Part shown: in pieces, positions 27,220 through 35,473 of the stretch
Layout of the letters: the number at the start of each line of letters is the position of its first letter
How positions within the stretch are numbered: position 1 is the stretch's first letter
Assembly (NCBI RefSeq): GCF_006716865.1
Contig: NZ_VFPT01000001.1
Coordinates: forward strand, 1,421,001 to 1,485,000
Origin: Roseinatronobacter monicus
Lineage (GTDB): Bacteria; Pseudomonadota; Alphaproteobacteria; Rhodobacterales; Rhodobacteraceae
Direction: 5' to 3'
DNA: 64,000 nt
Translations under genes and position numbers: made by a program
The notes under the pieces: generated by a model
The model's input: the letters and a program-made list of their open reading frames with translations, nothing else
What the model was told of the DNA's origin: nothing
Databases searched by the model: none

Positions 27220-27250
27220 AAAAAAAGGCGGGCCAAATGGCCCGACTTTT
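27220..27250. terminator. Bidirectional terminator between fpr and the corrinoid protein gene
   Basis: The stem CGGGCC-AAAT-GGCCCG (27229-27244) is extended by A/T pairs with one mismatch. It is followed by TTTT on the plus strand and by seven T on the minus strand. Confidence 0.8.
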
Positions 27251-27273
27251 CAATTTGGCCTTGCGACAGCCCC

Positions 27274-27975
27274 TTAGCCAGCCGCCATCTGGTTGTGCTT
27301 GCGTGCAACGAAATCCTTGGCCGTTTCAACCGCGACTGCCGCATCACGGCAATACGCGTCTGCACCGATTGCGCGCCCGAATTCTTCATTCAGCGGGGCG
27401 CCGCCCACCAGCACGATATAATCATCGCGCTTTTCCTGTGCGATCAGCGTGTCGATCACGACTTTCATATAGGGCATGGTCGTCGTCAGCAGCGCGGACA
27501 TGCCCAAGATATCGGGTTGTTCCCGTTCCAGTGCTTCCAGATACTTCTCGACCGAATTGTTGATCCCCAGATCAACGACTTCAAACCCGGCCCCTTCCAT
27601 CATCATGGCGACCAGATTTTTGCCGATGTCGTGAATATCCCCCTTCACGGTGCCAATCACCATCTTGCCCATGCGCGGCGCGCCGGTTTCCACCAGCAAG
27701 GGTTTGAGGATGAACATGCCCGATTTCATCGCATTCGCCGCCAGCAACACTTCGGGCACAAACAAAATTCCGTCGCGGAAGTCATGGCCCACGATCGTCA
27801 TGCCCGCGACCAGCGCTTTGGTCAGAATGTCATACGGTGTCCAGCCGCGCGCGAGCAGAATGTTCACACTCTCCTCGATCTCTTCTTTCAGACCATCGTA
27901 CAGGTCGTCCATCATCTGTTCGACGAGTTCATCGTCAGACAGATCAGCAAGGATGATGTCGTCTTCTTCAGACAT
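27274..27975 (-). CDS. Methyltransferase corrinoid protein (MetH-type B12-binding domains as a separate protein)
   Basis: A 233-residue protein with an N-terminal cap (helical B12-binding domain, about residues 1-90) and a cobalamin-binding Rossmann domain with the lower-ligand histidine motif GDIHDIGKNLV near residue 115. It would carry the methyl group as methylcobalamin. The adjacent gene encodes the homocysteine methyltransferase module, so the two look like parts of a split MetH. The methyl-THF module and reactivation partner are not in the window. Confidence 0.88.
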   Translation of the reverse strand: MSEEDDIILADLSDDELVEQMMDDLYDGLKEEIEESVNILLARGWTPYDILTKALVAGMTIVGHDFRDGILFVPEVLLAANAMKSGMFILKPLLVETGAPRMGKMVIGTVKGDIHDIGKNLVAMMMEGAGFEVVDLGINNSVEKYLEALEREQPDILGMSALLTTTMPYMKVVIDTLIAQEKRDDYIVLVGGAPLNEEFGRAIGADAYCRDAAVAVETAKDFVARKHNQMAAG

Positions 27976-28126
27976 GAAAGCTACCTTTCAAGGCATGCCG
28001 GTAGGGGCGGTTACACGAAGCTGTCTCCGATTTCGGACAGAATGCCGCATGGCACTGTCCCAATTGCGACATGGACCTGCATTCACGCGACGCGGCATAC
28101 CGAAATCAGACTTAAGGGTTGGTTAT

Positions 28127-29158
28127 TCAGGCATCGCTGCGGCGGCGGCGTCCGCTGGTGCGCGCGCGGCGCGTTTCGGTGTCGCCACCTTCCTCGGTGC
28201 CGTCGACCGCAGAAGAGAAGCCACCCAGCGCATCCGTGATCGCCTCCAGCGTCGGGCGCGGACCGGGGGCGCGTGTTTCCAGCGCCTCTCGCATCGCGCG
28301 CAGATGCTCGGGCATGGTGCCGCAGCACCCGCCAATAATGCGCGCCCCGCAATCGCGGGCCAGCACGGCGTAATCGGCCATCAGCGCGGGTGTTCCATCA
28401 TAATGGATATGCCCGTCATGGTATTTGGGAATGCCCGCATTCCCCTTGGCGATGATCGGCAGATCACTGCCCGCATCGACAAAGCCCAGAACCGTGCGCA
28501 GCAGATCAGACGCGCCGACACCGCAATTTGCACCAAACGCCAGCGGCGGGTGTTTCAGCTTATGCACCATCTGTGACATCGCCGCCGAGGTCATGCCCAT
28601 CATTGTGCGCCCGGCAGTGTCGAAGCTCATCGTTCCGCACCACGGCATCCCTGCCAAAGCGGCGGCTTCGGCGGCGGCCTTGTATTCCTCTGGGGCCGAG
28701 ATTGTCTCGACCCACAGCACGTCTGCGCCGCCATCTTTCAGACCTTCGGCCTGTTCATGGAACATCTCGACGGCCAGCTCATGCGTGAGCGTGCCCATCG
28801 GGGCCATGATATCGCCTGTCGGCCCGACAGACCCCGCAACGATGACAGTACGGCCGGATTTGTCTGCAATCTCGCGCCCCAACTCAGCGCCCAGCTTGTT
28901 CAACTCGTGCACGCGGTTTTGCGCGTCATGCAGTTTCAGGCGGCTGGCATTGCCGCCGAATGTGTTGGTCAGAAACAGGTCAGAGCCTGCCTCGACTGCA
29001 TTGCGATACAGGGTGCGGATCTTATCTTGCGCGTCAACATTCCACAATTCCGGCGCATCACCAGAGGCCAGACCCATATTGAACAGGTTGGTGCCGGTCG
29101 CGCCGTCGGCCAAAAGCCAGTCGCGCTTGGCCAGAAGATCAAAGAATGCAGTGCTCAT
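28127..29158 (-). CDS. bmt: Homocysteine S-methyltransferase module (betaine-homocysteine methyltransferase-like)
   Basis: A 343-residue zinc-dependent S-methyltransferase. It has the N-terminal DGATGTNLFNMGL, LTNTFGGNASRL, and the zinc ligands in GANCGVGA (about residue 215) and GGCCGTMPEH (about 285). The last 40 residues are low-complexity and Arg/Thr-rich. In Phaeobacter a three-protein split methionine synthase has been described from mutant fitness data, and this gene plus the B12 protein next door fit two of those parts. The name bmt reflects common annotation; betaine use is not shown. Confidence 0.85.
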   Translation of the reverse strand: MSTAFFDLLAKRDWLLADGATGTNLFNMGLASGDAPELWNVDAQDKIRTLYRNAVEAGSDLFLTNTFGGNASRLKLHDAQNRVHELNKLGAELGREIADKSGRTVIVAGSVGPTGDIMAPMGTLTHELAVEMFHEQAEGLKDGGADVLWVETISAPEEYKAAAEAAALAGMPWCGTMSFDTAGRTMMGMTSAAMSQMVHKLKHPPLAFGANCGVGASDLLRTVLGFVDAGSDLPIIAKGNAGIPKYHDGHIHYDGTPALMADYAVLARDCGARIIGGCCGTMPEHLRAMREALETRAPGPRPTLEAITDALGGFSSAVDGTEEGGDTETRRARTSGRRRRSDA

Positions 29159-29220
29159 GTCACGCCTTTCACGGTCACGGAGCGCAAAGCCGCAGCCTTA
29201 CGCGCATTTCGCTGCTACCT

Positions 29221-29240
29221 GTCACAGCTTGGAGTGTGAC
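29221..29240. promoter_or_regulatory. GTCACA-N8-TGTGAC inverted repeat upstream of bmt
   Basis: A perfect 6-bp inverted repeat with an 8-base spacer, 62 bases upstream of the bmt start. It may be an operator for methionine-cycle control. No SAM or SAH riboswitch class was recognised in this leader. Confidence 0.4.
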
Positions 29241-29278
29241 GCAAATTCATATTCTGCATAAGGATCATGACACATTTT

Positions 29279-29308
29279 CATGGGCACGTCGCTTTTTCCG
29301 TGCCCATG
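29279..29308 (-). other. Strong stem-loop between the DUF1476 gene and bmt
   Basis: A 9-bp perfect stem (29279-29287 with 29300-29308) with a 12-base loop, 20 bases after the DUF1476 stop codon. It lacks a T-tract on the minus strand. It may act as a terminator of DUF1476 with Rho or as an RNA stabiliser. Confidence 0.4.
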
Positions 29309-29327
29309 CAGATGCAATGCGCCAGCC

Positions 29328-29639
29328 TTACCCCTCGGACAGTTCCGATTTTGCCTCGGTCAGAAATTCGGTCATCTTGGCGCGGATCAGGGCCTCATCG
29401 GCATGTGCGCCCAGATCAGCCAAAAGTTTGCGCACAACATCTTCATGGCCCGCTTCTTCAAAATCTGCGCGGATCACTTCCATCGCGTAATTATCTGCGT
29501 CTTCAGCGGTTTTTCCCAATAGACCTGCTGCCCAAAGGCCAAGTTTCTTGTTGCGGCGCGCGACGGCCCTGAACACCATTTCCTGGTCATGGGCATATTT
29601 GTTCTCGAATGCGCGTTCGCGGTCTTGGAAAGTGCTCAT
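29328..29639 (-). CDS. DUF1476 protein, F1-ATPase inhibitor zeta subunit homologue
   Basis: A 103-residue helical protein with FQDRERAFENKYAHDQEM at its N-terminus and LLGKTAEDADNYAMEV and AGHEDVVRKLLADLG further on. These match the zeta subunit of Paracoccus denitrificans F1FO-ATPase, a natural inhibitor that blocks ATP hydrolysis through its N-terminal region. Length agrees. It is transcribed alone, divergent from purC. Confidence 0.9.
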   Translation of the reverse strand: MSTFQDRERAFENKYAHDQEMVFRAVARRNKKLGLWAAGLLGKTAEDADNYAMEVIRADFEEAGHEDVVRKLLADLGAHADEALIRAKMTEFLTEAKSELSEG

Positions 29640-29811
29640 AATCTTGCCTCGTTATGGTCAAAAGGTTCCCTGAAATATGGCCCCTGCCGCCCTTCGCTGC
29701 AAGGTCAAAACCCCTGGCTTATGCGCAAACAGGCTGCCTTGCGGTGATGACGCGGCTAAGCTATAGGGCAGCGACACGATTGCGTCACCCCCAACAGAAC
29801 CGGAGAGCTTG

Positions 29812-30573
29812 ATGGCACGCCGCACCAAAATCTACGAAGGCAAGGCCAAGATCCTGTATGAAGGCCCAGAGCCGGGGACGATGGTGCAGTATTTCAAGGA
29901 TGATGCCACTGCATTCAACGCCGAGAAGCGCGATGTGATTGAGGGCAAGGGCGTGTTGAACAACCTGCTGTCCGAGTTCTTCATGACCGGGCTTGGCCAG
30001 ATCGGTGTGCCGACACATTTTCTCAAGCGCATCAACATGCGCGAGCAACTGATCCGCGCGGTCGAGATTATCCCGCTGGAAGTGGTCGTGCGCAATATCG
30101 CTGCGGGCTCCATGTCCAAGCGCTTGGGGATCGAAGAGGGCACGCCCTTGCCGCGCCCGATTATCGAGTTTTATTTCAAAGATGACGCGCTTGGCGATCC
30201 GCTGGTCACCGAAGACCAGATCCTTGCCTTCAATTGGGCCAGCCATCAGGATCTGGATGACATGGTCGGACTGGCCGTGCGCGTCAATGATTTCATGTCG
30301 GGTGTTATGATGGCCGTGGGCATCAAACTTGTGGATTTCAAGATCGAGATTGGCCGCCAGTTTGATGGCGAGATGCAGCGCCTGATCGTGGCAGATGAAA
30401 TCAGCCCCGACAGCTGCCGCCTGTGGGATATGAAAACCGGACAGAAGCTGGACAAGGACGTGTTTCGCCGCGACCTTGGCAGCCTGACCGACGCCTATTC
30501 CGAAGTTGCGCGGCGTCTGGGTGTCATGCCAAAATCGCCCACACCCATTAATAAACCCAAGTTGATGAACTGA
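29812..30573 (+). CDS. purC: Phosphoribosylaminoimidazole-succinocarboxamide (SAICAR) synthase
   Basis: A 253-residue enzyme joining CAIR and aspartate in purine synthesis. It begins [18 protein letters not shown] and contains the family motifs [15 protein letters not shown] and DFKIEIGR, then [13 protein letters not shown]. The start at 29812 follows CGGAGAG. purS follows after 11 bases, so purC-purS is one unit. Confidence 0.96.
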   Translation: MARRTKIYEGKAKILYEGPEPGTMVQYFKDDATAFNAEKRDVIEGKGVLNNLLSEFFMTGLGQIGVPTHFLKRINMREQLIRAVEIIPLEVVVRNIAAGSMSKRLGIEEGTPLPRPIIEFYFKDDALGDPLVTEDQILAFNWASHQDLDDMVGLAVRVNDFMSGVMMAVGIKLVDFKIEIGRQFDGEMQRLIVADEISPDSCRLWDMKTGQKLDKDVFRRDLGSLTDAYSEVARRLGVMPKSPTPINKPKLMN

Positions 30574-30584
30574 AAGGCGTACCC

Positions 30585-30824
30585 ATGAAACTGCGTGTAT
30601 TTGTAACCTTGAAACCCGGTGTGTTGGACCCGCAGGGCGAGGCGATCCGCCATGCATTGTCGGCATTGGGGTTTGAGGGTGTAAATGGCGTGCGGCAAGG
30701 CAAGGTGATCGAACTTGACCTGACCGAGGGGGACACGGACAAGGCCAATGAACAGGCGCGCGCCATGTGCGACAGGCTGCTGGCCAACACAGTTATCGAA
30801 AGCTACCGGATCGAACCCGCCTGA
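30585..30824 (+). CDS. purS: Phosphoribosylformylglycinamidine synthase subunit PurS
   Basis: A 79-residue PurS with KLRVFVTLKPGVLDPQG at the start and GVNGVRQGKVIEL in the middle. It bridges PurL and PurQ in the three-part FGAM synthase. purQ does not follow: the next gene is convergent and ends 11 bases away, so purQ and purL must lie elsewhere. Confidence 0.95.
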   Translation: MKLRVFVTLKPGVLDPQGEAIRHALSALGFEGVNGVRQGKVIELDLTEGDTDKANEQARAMCDRLLANTVIESYRIEPA

Positions 30825-30835
30825 AACTGTCGGGG

Positions 30836-31921
30836 TCAGACAGCGCTGTCTTGCAAGGGTGCGCTCGGGGCTGACTGCTCCGTTACATCCTTGCAGCACC
30901 CACAATCCGCGCGCCGCGTGATCCGCACGCTGCGCGTTTCTGCATAAAGCGCGTCATGGATCAGCAAGCGCCCGCGCAATCCGGTGCCAGCGCCTGTGAT
31001 TTCCTTTATCGCCTCCAGGGCCATCATCGCGCCCAAAATGCCGGGCAAGGGTGAAATCACCCCCGCCTCTGCGCAAGCGGGGGCAAGGCCGGGCGCGGGC
31101 CGGGTGGGGAACAGGCATTCAAAACACGGCGCACCACTCGCCGGATGATACAGGCTGATTTGCCCCTCCCATTGCGTGATTGCCGCCGAAATCAGCGGTT
31201 TCCCTGTGGCGACGGCGGCGCGATTGACCAGATAACGGGTGTCAAAATTGTCCGTGCCATCCAGAACCAGATCGTATTCGGCAAATAGTTCTTGCGCGAT
31301 TTCGGGCGTCAAGCGGCGCTGATAGGGGCGCACGGTGATAAACGGGTTCAGCGCCATCATCGCGGATTGCGCTGAAAAGACTTTGGGCGTGTCAATCGTG
31401 TCATCACGGTGAATGATCTGGCGTTGCAGGTTTGACCCGTCAACCAGATCATCGTCAATCACGCCGATGGTGCCGACACCCGCCGCCGCCAGATATAGCA
31501 GCGCAGGCGATCCCAGCCCGCCCGCGCCAATGACCAGCACCTTTGCCGCCTTCAGCTTTTTTTGCCCCGCCCCCCCGATTTCGCGCAAGACAATATGGCG
31601 GGCATAGCGGTTCAACTCTGCCTCACGAAAGGTGCCGGGCTGGTCGGGTGGGGCGTCCTCAGGGGGGGCGTTGCGTTTGTGCAAGCCTCCGACAATCCGC
31701 GTATATCCGTAAACCAACGCCGCCAGCCCACCAAGAACCAGCCACGGGCGCACGTCACCACCTGTTGCACGTCGCAATTCTGCGGCTTCAGGCAGCACAA
31801 GGTTGGCCAATACGGCTGCCACATAGAGCAGGCCAATCATGACAAGCCGCACCCGCACTGGCGTTTTCATCACCCAGCCAAGCCCCCAAAGTGCGGCCAT
31901 CAGGAACAGAACAAAACCCAT
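30836..31921 (-). CDS. Membrane-anchored MoeB/ThiF-type E1-like adenylyltransferase
   Basis: A 361-residue protein with two parts. Residues 1-80 hold about three hydrophobic segments. From about 105 a HesA/MoeB/ThiF domain follows, with RYARHIVLREIGG, the ATP-binding GAGGLGSPALLYLAAAGVG, the DGTDNF motif, zinc cysteines CFEC and CGCC, and a possible catalytic cysteine in CAEAGVISPLPG. It should adenylate the C-terminus of a small ubiquitin-like sulfur carrier. No MoaD or ThiS gene is adjacent. It starts directly after the dut stop codon. Confidence 0.85.
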   Translation of the reverse strand: MGFVLFLMAALWGLGWVMKTPVRVRLVMIGLLYVAAVLANLVLPEAAELRRATGGDVRPWLVLGGLAALVYGYTRIVGGLHKRNAPPEDAPPDQPGTFREAELNRYARHIVLREIGGAGQKKLKAAKVLVIGAGGLGSPALLYLAAAGVGTIGVIDDDLVDGSNLQRQIIHRDDTIDTPKVFSAQSAMMALNPFITVRPYQRRLTPEIAQELFAEYDLVLDGTDNFDTRYLVNRAAVATGKPLISAAITQWEGQISLYHPASGAPCFECLFPTRPAPGLAPACAEAGVISPLPGILGAMMALEAIKEITGAGTGLRGRLLIHDALYAETRSVRITRRADCGCCKDVTEQSAPSAPLQDSAV

Positions 31922-32389
31922 CTATTTCAACCCTGTAGAGCCGTAAGCACCCGCACCGCGTGATGTGTCGCCCAGCGTGTCAGTGCTCTGAAAGCGGGCC
32001 TGAACAACGGGCGCAATGATGATCTGCGCAATCCGCGCGCCATGCTCGATAAGGAACGCCTCGTCCCCCAAGTTAACAAGAATAACACCGATGGGGCCAC
32101 GATAATCGCTGTCGATTGTGGCCGGTGCATTGGGCAGCGCAATGCCATGACGCAGCGCCAGACCAGAGCGCGCGCGGATCTGCATCTCATACCCTTGCGG
32201 TATCTCGCAGGCCAGTCCGGTTGGCACCAACATGCGCGCCATAGGGGCCAGCAGCAGCCCGGTCACGCGCGCCTCGGCTGGGAAATTGGCGCGAATATCC
32301 GCCCCCGCAGCCCCCGGGGTCGCATACGCGGGCAGGGGCACTGCGGGGTCACTGTCGGGCAGGCGCAGGAACTTGACGGTAACACTCAT
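31922..32389 (-). CDS. dut: dUTP diphosphatase
   Basis: A 155-residue trimeric dUTPase producing dUMP and PPi. Motifs in order: GAAGADIRANFP, RSGLALRHG, NAPATIDSDYRGPIGVILVNLG, and the C-terminal GAGAYGSTG-type arm (RGAGAYGSTGL). It overlaps coaBC by 4 bases upstream and abuts the ThiF-like gene downstream, giving coaBC-dut-thiF as one unit. A dut-coaBC pairing is common in bacteria. Confidence 0.96.
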   Translation of the reverse strand: MSVTVKFLRLPDSDPAVPLPAYATPGAAGADIRANFPAEARVTGLLLAPMARMLVPTGLACEIPQGYEMQIRARSGLALRHGIALPNAPATIDSDYRGPIGVILVNLGDEAFLIEHGARIAQIIIAPVVQARFQSTDTLGDTSRGAGAYGSTGLK

Positions 32390-33576
32390 GCCAATGCCTC
32401 GGCTATGCGCGCGGCCAAACGCTGCGCGACTTCACTTTTTGGCAAGGGTGGCCAATCTTCGGCCCCCGCTTCGGTAATCAGATGCACCGTGTTGTTGCTG
32501 CCCCCCATGATCCCTGTCGCGGGCGAGACGTCATTCGCCACGATCCAGTCGCACCCTTTGCGCAGGCGTTTTGCCGTTGCATGGGGAACCACATTCTCGG
32601 TTTCCGCAGCAAAACCGATCACCAGCTTTGGCCGTTCGGGGTGCGCGCAGACAGTCGCAAGAATATCCGGGTTCTCAGAAAGTGTAATGCTTGGAGAGGT
32701 TTGTGCCACCTTCTTAATCTTTTGCGTCAAGCTGTTCTCGACGCGCCAATCTGCAACAGCGGCGGCAAAAATCGCCGCATCGACCGGCAGTGCGGCCTCA
32801 ACCGCCGCCAGCATCTCGCGCGCAGTCTCAATGCGGTGCACAGCCACTCCAGCGGGCGGCGGCACACTGGCCGGTCCTGTGACAAAGATCACCTCCGCGC
32901 CCAGATCACGCAACGCAACCGCAAGTGCCGCTCCCTGCGCGCCCGACGACCGGTTGGCGATATACCGCACTGGGTCAATCGGTTCATGTGTCGGACCGGA
33001 TGTGACCAGCACCCGTTTGCCCGACATTGGCCCCGCGCTGAACTGTGCGGCAATGGCTGACAGGATCTCGTCCGGTTCGGCCATGCGTCCGGGACCATAT
33101 TCACCGCACGCCATATCACCACTATTGGGACCGACGCTTCTCACCCCATCGGCATGCAACTGCGCCAGATTGCGCTGGGTCGCGGGGTGGGACCACATGC
33201 GCAAATTCATCGCAGGTGCAATCAGGACAGGTTTATCGGTTGCCAACAGCAACGTCGTCGCCAGATCATCGGCATGGCCACCGGTCATTTTCGCCATCAT
33301 ATCGGCGGTTGCGGGGGCCACAACCAATAGATCAGCGGCGCGCGACAACTGGATATGGCCCATTTCGGCCTCGTCTTTCAGGTCGAACAGGTCTTGGTAA
33401 ACCTGCATCCCTGCAAGTGCGGCCACCGAAAGGGGGGTGACAAATTCCGTGCCTGCGCGCGTCAGGACAGGGATCACCTCTGCGCCCGCGCGGCGCAACT
33501 GGCGGATCAGATCAAGGCATTTATATGCCGCGATTCCGCCACCAATAATCAGCGTGACACGTTTTCCGGCCAACAT
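32386..33576 (-). CDS. coaBC: Bifunctional phosphopantothenoylcysteine decarboxylase / phosphopantothenate-cysteine ligase
   Basis: A 396-residue bifunctional coenzyme A synthesis enzyme. The N-terminal flavin-binding CoaC half shows GGIAAYKCLDLIRQL and the PAMN motif (APAMNLRMW, about residue 122). The C-terminal CoaB half shows TSGPTHEPIDPVRYIANRSSG. It overlaps dut by 4 bases and is the first gene of coaBC-dut-thiF. Confidence 0.95.
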   Translation of the reverse strand: MLAGKRVTLIIGGGIAAYKCLDLIRQLRRAGAEVIPVLTRAGTEFVTPLSVAALAGMQVYQDLFDLKDEAEMGHIQLSRAADLLVVAPATADMMAKMTGGHADDLATTLLLATDKPVLIAPAMNLRMWSHPATQRNLAQLHADGVRSVGPNSGDMACGEYGPGRMAEPDEILSAIAAQFSAGPMSGKRVLVTSGPTHEPIDPVRYIANRSSGAQGAALAVALRDLGAEVIFVTGPASVPPPAGVAVHRIETAREMLAAVEAALPVDAAIFAAAVADWRVENSLTQKIKKVAQTSPSITLSENPDILATVCAHPERPKLVIGFAAETENVVPHATAKRLRKGCDWIVANDVSPATGIMGGSNNTVHLITEAGAEDWPPLPKSEVAQRLAARIAEALA

Positions 33577-33720
33577 GGCTCTGCCTCTTGCATGATGAAC
33601 TCTGGCTCAAGCCTTACGCGCTTGGCGCAAAAAACGAAAGCCCAACTGCGGTTAGCGAAACACCTCGCAAGGGTCGGGGCGCGGGTGCGGGTCGGTCACG
33701 ATCCAGTAGTCATGAGGTGG

Positions 33721-34439
33721 TTAATCTTCCGGTGTCAGCTCGAACTGACCCACAGACAGCACCCGCAAATCGGGCTGCGCTTGCGTCAGCATATAGGGCG
33801 CGCCCCAATCATTTCGCGCATGTCCTGTGCCGGTGATCACAATGACCGGCCCGCCGGTCTGTGTCACGGCCTCCAGTGCGGCATCGGCCAGCATGGCATC
33901 GCGCAGGCGCTGGATATCGACCATTCCGGGCAGCAAATCCTCCGGCAATGCGCCCGCGCCTGAAGCGCTTCGCGCTCATGTTGTTGCGCTGTTGGCAGGT
34001 CAGTTGTTAGGCCAAACAGCGCGGCGTCGCCTGACAATACCTGATCAAGGTCTTGGCCCATTGCTGCGCGCGCGGCCTCTCGCGGCAGGCCAGCCCCGAA
34101 AACCTGCGCCTGCGGCGCGGCAGAGAATAGCGGGTAATAGAGCGCGAAATCAGGCCATCCCGACGCATCCCAATCCAGCAGCGCGCGCAATTCTGCCATG
34201 TCGGGCAAGCTGTCTGGCATCCGGCTGGCCTGATCCGGGTCAAGCATTTCAAGCACCAGCGCCGTCGGGCCGATCTGTTCAATCGCGCGCGCCTGATTGT
34301 CATGGTGCATCGGATTGTCATGCACCTCACCAAGGAAGATGACATCGGCCAACGGTAGCCCGCCGACATCATCCGCGTCGATCAGTTTTGCATGGGCAGG
34401 GGCACAGGCCAACGCTGCAAGCGTAAACAAATATTTCAT
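33721..34439 (-). pseudogene. chaN: ChaN-family haem-binding protein gene with a frameshift
   Basis: Two frames together encode one ChaN-like protein of about 240 residues. The first covers residues 1 to about 165, with signal peptide MKYLFTLAALACAPAHA, then VIFLGEVHDNPMHHDNQ and LVLEMLDPDQ. The second continues in another frame with LPEDLLPGMVDIQRLRDAML, ITGTGHARNDWGAPYML and a stop at 33721. The switch lies within about 33948-33962, in a GC-rich run, and needs one missing base. The start overlaps the rpoH stop (ATGA). A sequencing error, a true pseudogene or programmed frameshifting are all possible. Confidence 0.75.
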
Positions 34440-35314
34440 GTCAGGAAGTGAAACACTTCCTTAGACTGAGTCTCAAGGCTTTTGCGCATTTTCTGGAATG
34501 CCGCGGCTTCGACCTGACGAATACGCTCCTTGGACAGGCCCAATTCCTCACCCAGTGATTCCAATGTGCGCGGGTCGTCCCGCAGTTTGCGTTCACGTAC
34601 GATAAAACGCTCTCTCTCGCTCAGCCCCTTCATCGCCACGATCAACCAGTCGCGCAATTGTGCTATGTCATGCGCTTGCTCAACCTCCGCCCCTGCCTGC
34701 GGTGTGTCATCTTCCAGCGCATCAATCCATCCGCGCCCGTCCTCATCCGACGACTGCATGGCGTTGAGCGAAAAATCAGAGCCGGACAAACGCCCTTCCA
34801 TCATTTCCACATCATGCAGCGGCACACCCACTTCGCGCGAAATCATCTCGCGCAGTTGGTGCCGGTCTAGCTCCTCACCGCGCGCCAAGGCTTCGCGCTC
34901 GAATTTGGCCTGTACGCGGCGCAAATTAAAAAACAGGGTTTTCTGGCTAGAGGTTGATCCGGTGCGCACCATCGACCAGTTGCGCATGACATAATCCTGA
35001 ATGCTTGCCCGTATCCACCACACAGCATAGGTCGAGAACCGCACCCCGCGTTCAGGGTCAAATTTTTCGGCGGCTTTCATAAGCCCCAAACCGGCTTCTT
35101 GAATAAGGTCATTCATGGGCGCGCCATAGCGGCGGAATTTGCCAGCCATCGAGATTGCAAGCCGCATGTAAGCTGTAATCAGCCGGTGCAGCGCTTGTTC
35201 ATCCCGATGATCGCGCCACGCGCGCGCCAGCCCCAGTTCTGTTTCGGCGTCCAGCAATTCGGCCTTCATCGCCTTGCGAGACATTCTGCGATCGTCGGAA
35301 AAATCCAGTGACAT
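34436..35314 (-). CDS. rpoH: RNA polymerase sigma factor RpoH, RpoH-II type
   Basis: A 292-residue sigma-32 family factor. Region 2 is NDLIQEAGLGLMKAAEKFD with FSTYAVWWIRASIQDYVMRNWS, the RpoH-box-like stretch is SQKTLFFNLRR, and region 4 is LGLSKERIRQVEAAAF. Overall wording agrees better with Rhodobacter RpoHII (singlet-oxygen response) than with RpoHI. The start at 35314 follows GGGGG; an in-frame ATG five codons earlier (35329) lacks a binding site. It overlaps chaN by 4 bases. Confidence 0.9.
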   Translation of the reverse strand: MSLDFSDDRRMSRKAMKAELLDAETELGLARAWRDHRDEQALHRLITAYMRLAISMAGKFRRYGAPMNDLIQEAGLGLMKAAEKFDPERGVRFSTYAVWWIRASIQDYVMRNWSMVRTGSTSSQKTLFFNLRRVQAKFEREALARGEELDRHQLREMISREVGVPLHDVEMMEGRLSGSDFSLNAMQSSDEDGRGWIDALEDDTPQAGAEVEQAHDIAQLRDWLIVAMKGLSERERFIVRERKLRDDPRTLESLGEELGLSKERIRQVEAAAFQKMRKSLETQSKEVFHFLT

Positions 35315-35342
35315 TTTTTCCCCCACCATGCTTTGTTGAGGG

Positions 35343-35371
35343 TGTTACGCACCAAAATGCCAATTGGTTCA
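35343..35371 (-). promoter_or_regulatory. Candidate ECF-sigma-type promoter of rpoH
   Basis: On the minus strand TGAACC (35371-35366) and GTAACA (35348-35343) are spaced so that TGAAC is followed by 19 bases and TAACA. This resembles the TGATC/TAA-type promoter of Rhodobacter RpoE, which drives rpoHII. One base of the -35 box differs. The start site would fall about 20 bases before the chosen start codon. Confidence 0.45.
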
Positions 35372-35409
35372 CATGCGATGTAATTTTCTTGCAGGGGCGG
35401 CTGTGTTGC

Positions 35410-35446
35410 GCGCGTTAACCTTTCGGAAAGGGTTGGCGCGTTAACC
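35410..35446. repeat. Two direct GCGCGTTAACC repeats upstream of comM
   Basis: An identical 11-base word occurs at 35410-35420 and 35436-35446, 26 bases (about two and a half helix turns) apart. Each contains TTAACC, the half-site of the cell-cycle regulator CtrA. They lie 28-64 bases upstream of the comM start codon. Confidence 0.5.
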
Positions 35447-35473
35447 ATGTGTCTGGGTAAAGTGGAAATCAAC

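Noticed and set aside
29159..29327. SAM, SAH or cobalamin riboswitch upstream of bmt
   Set aside because: I looked for the conserved cores of these classes on the minus strand and found none; only an inverted repeat and one simple hairpin are present.
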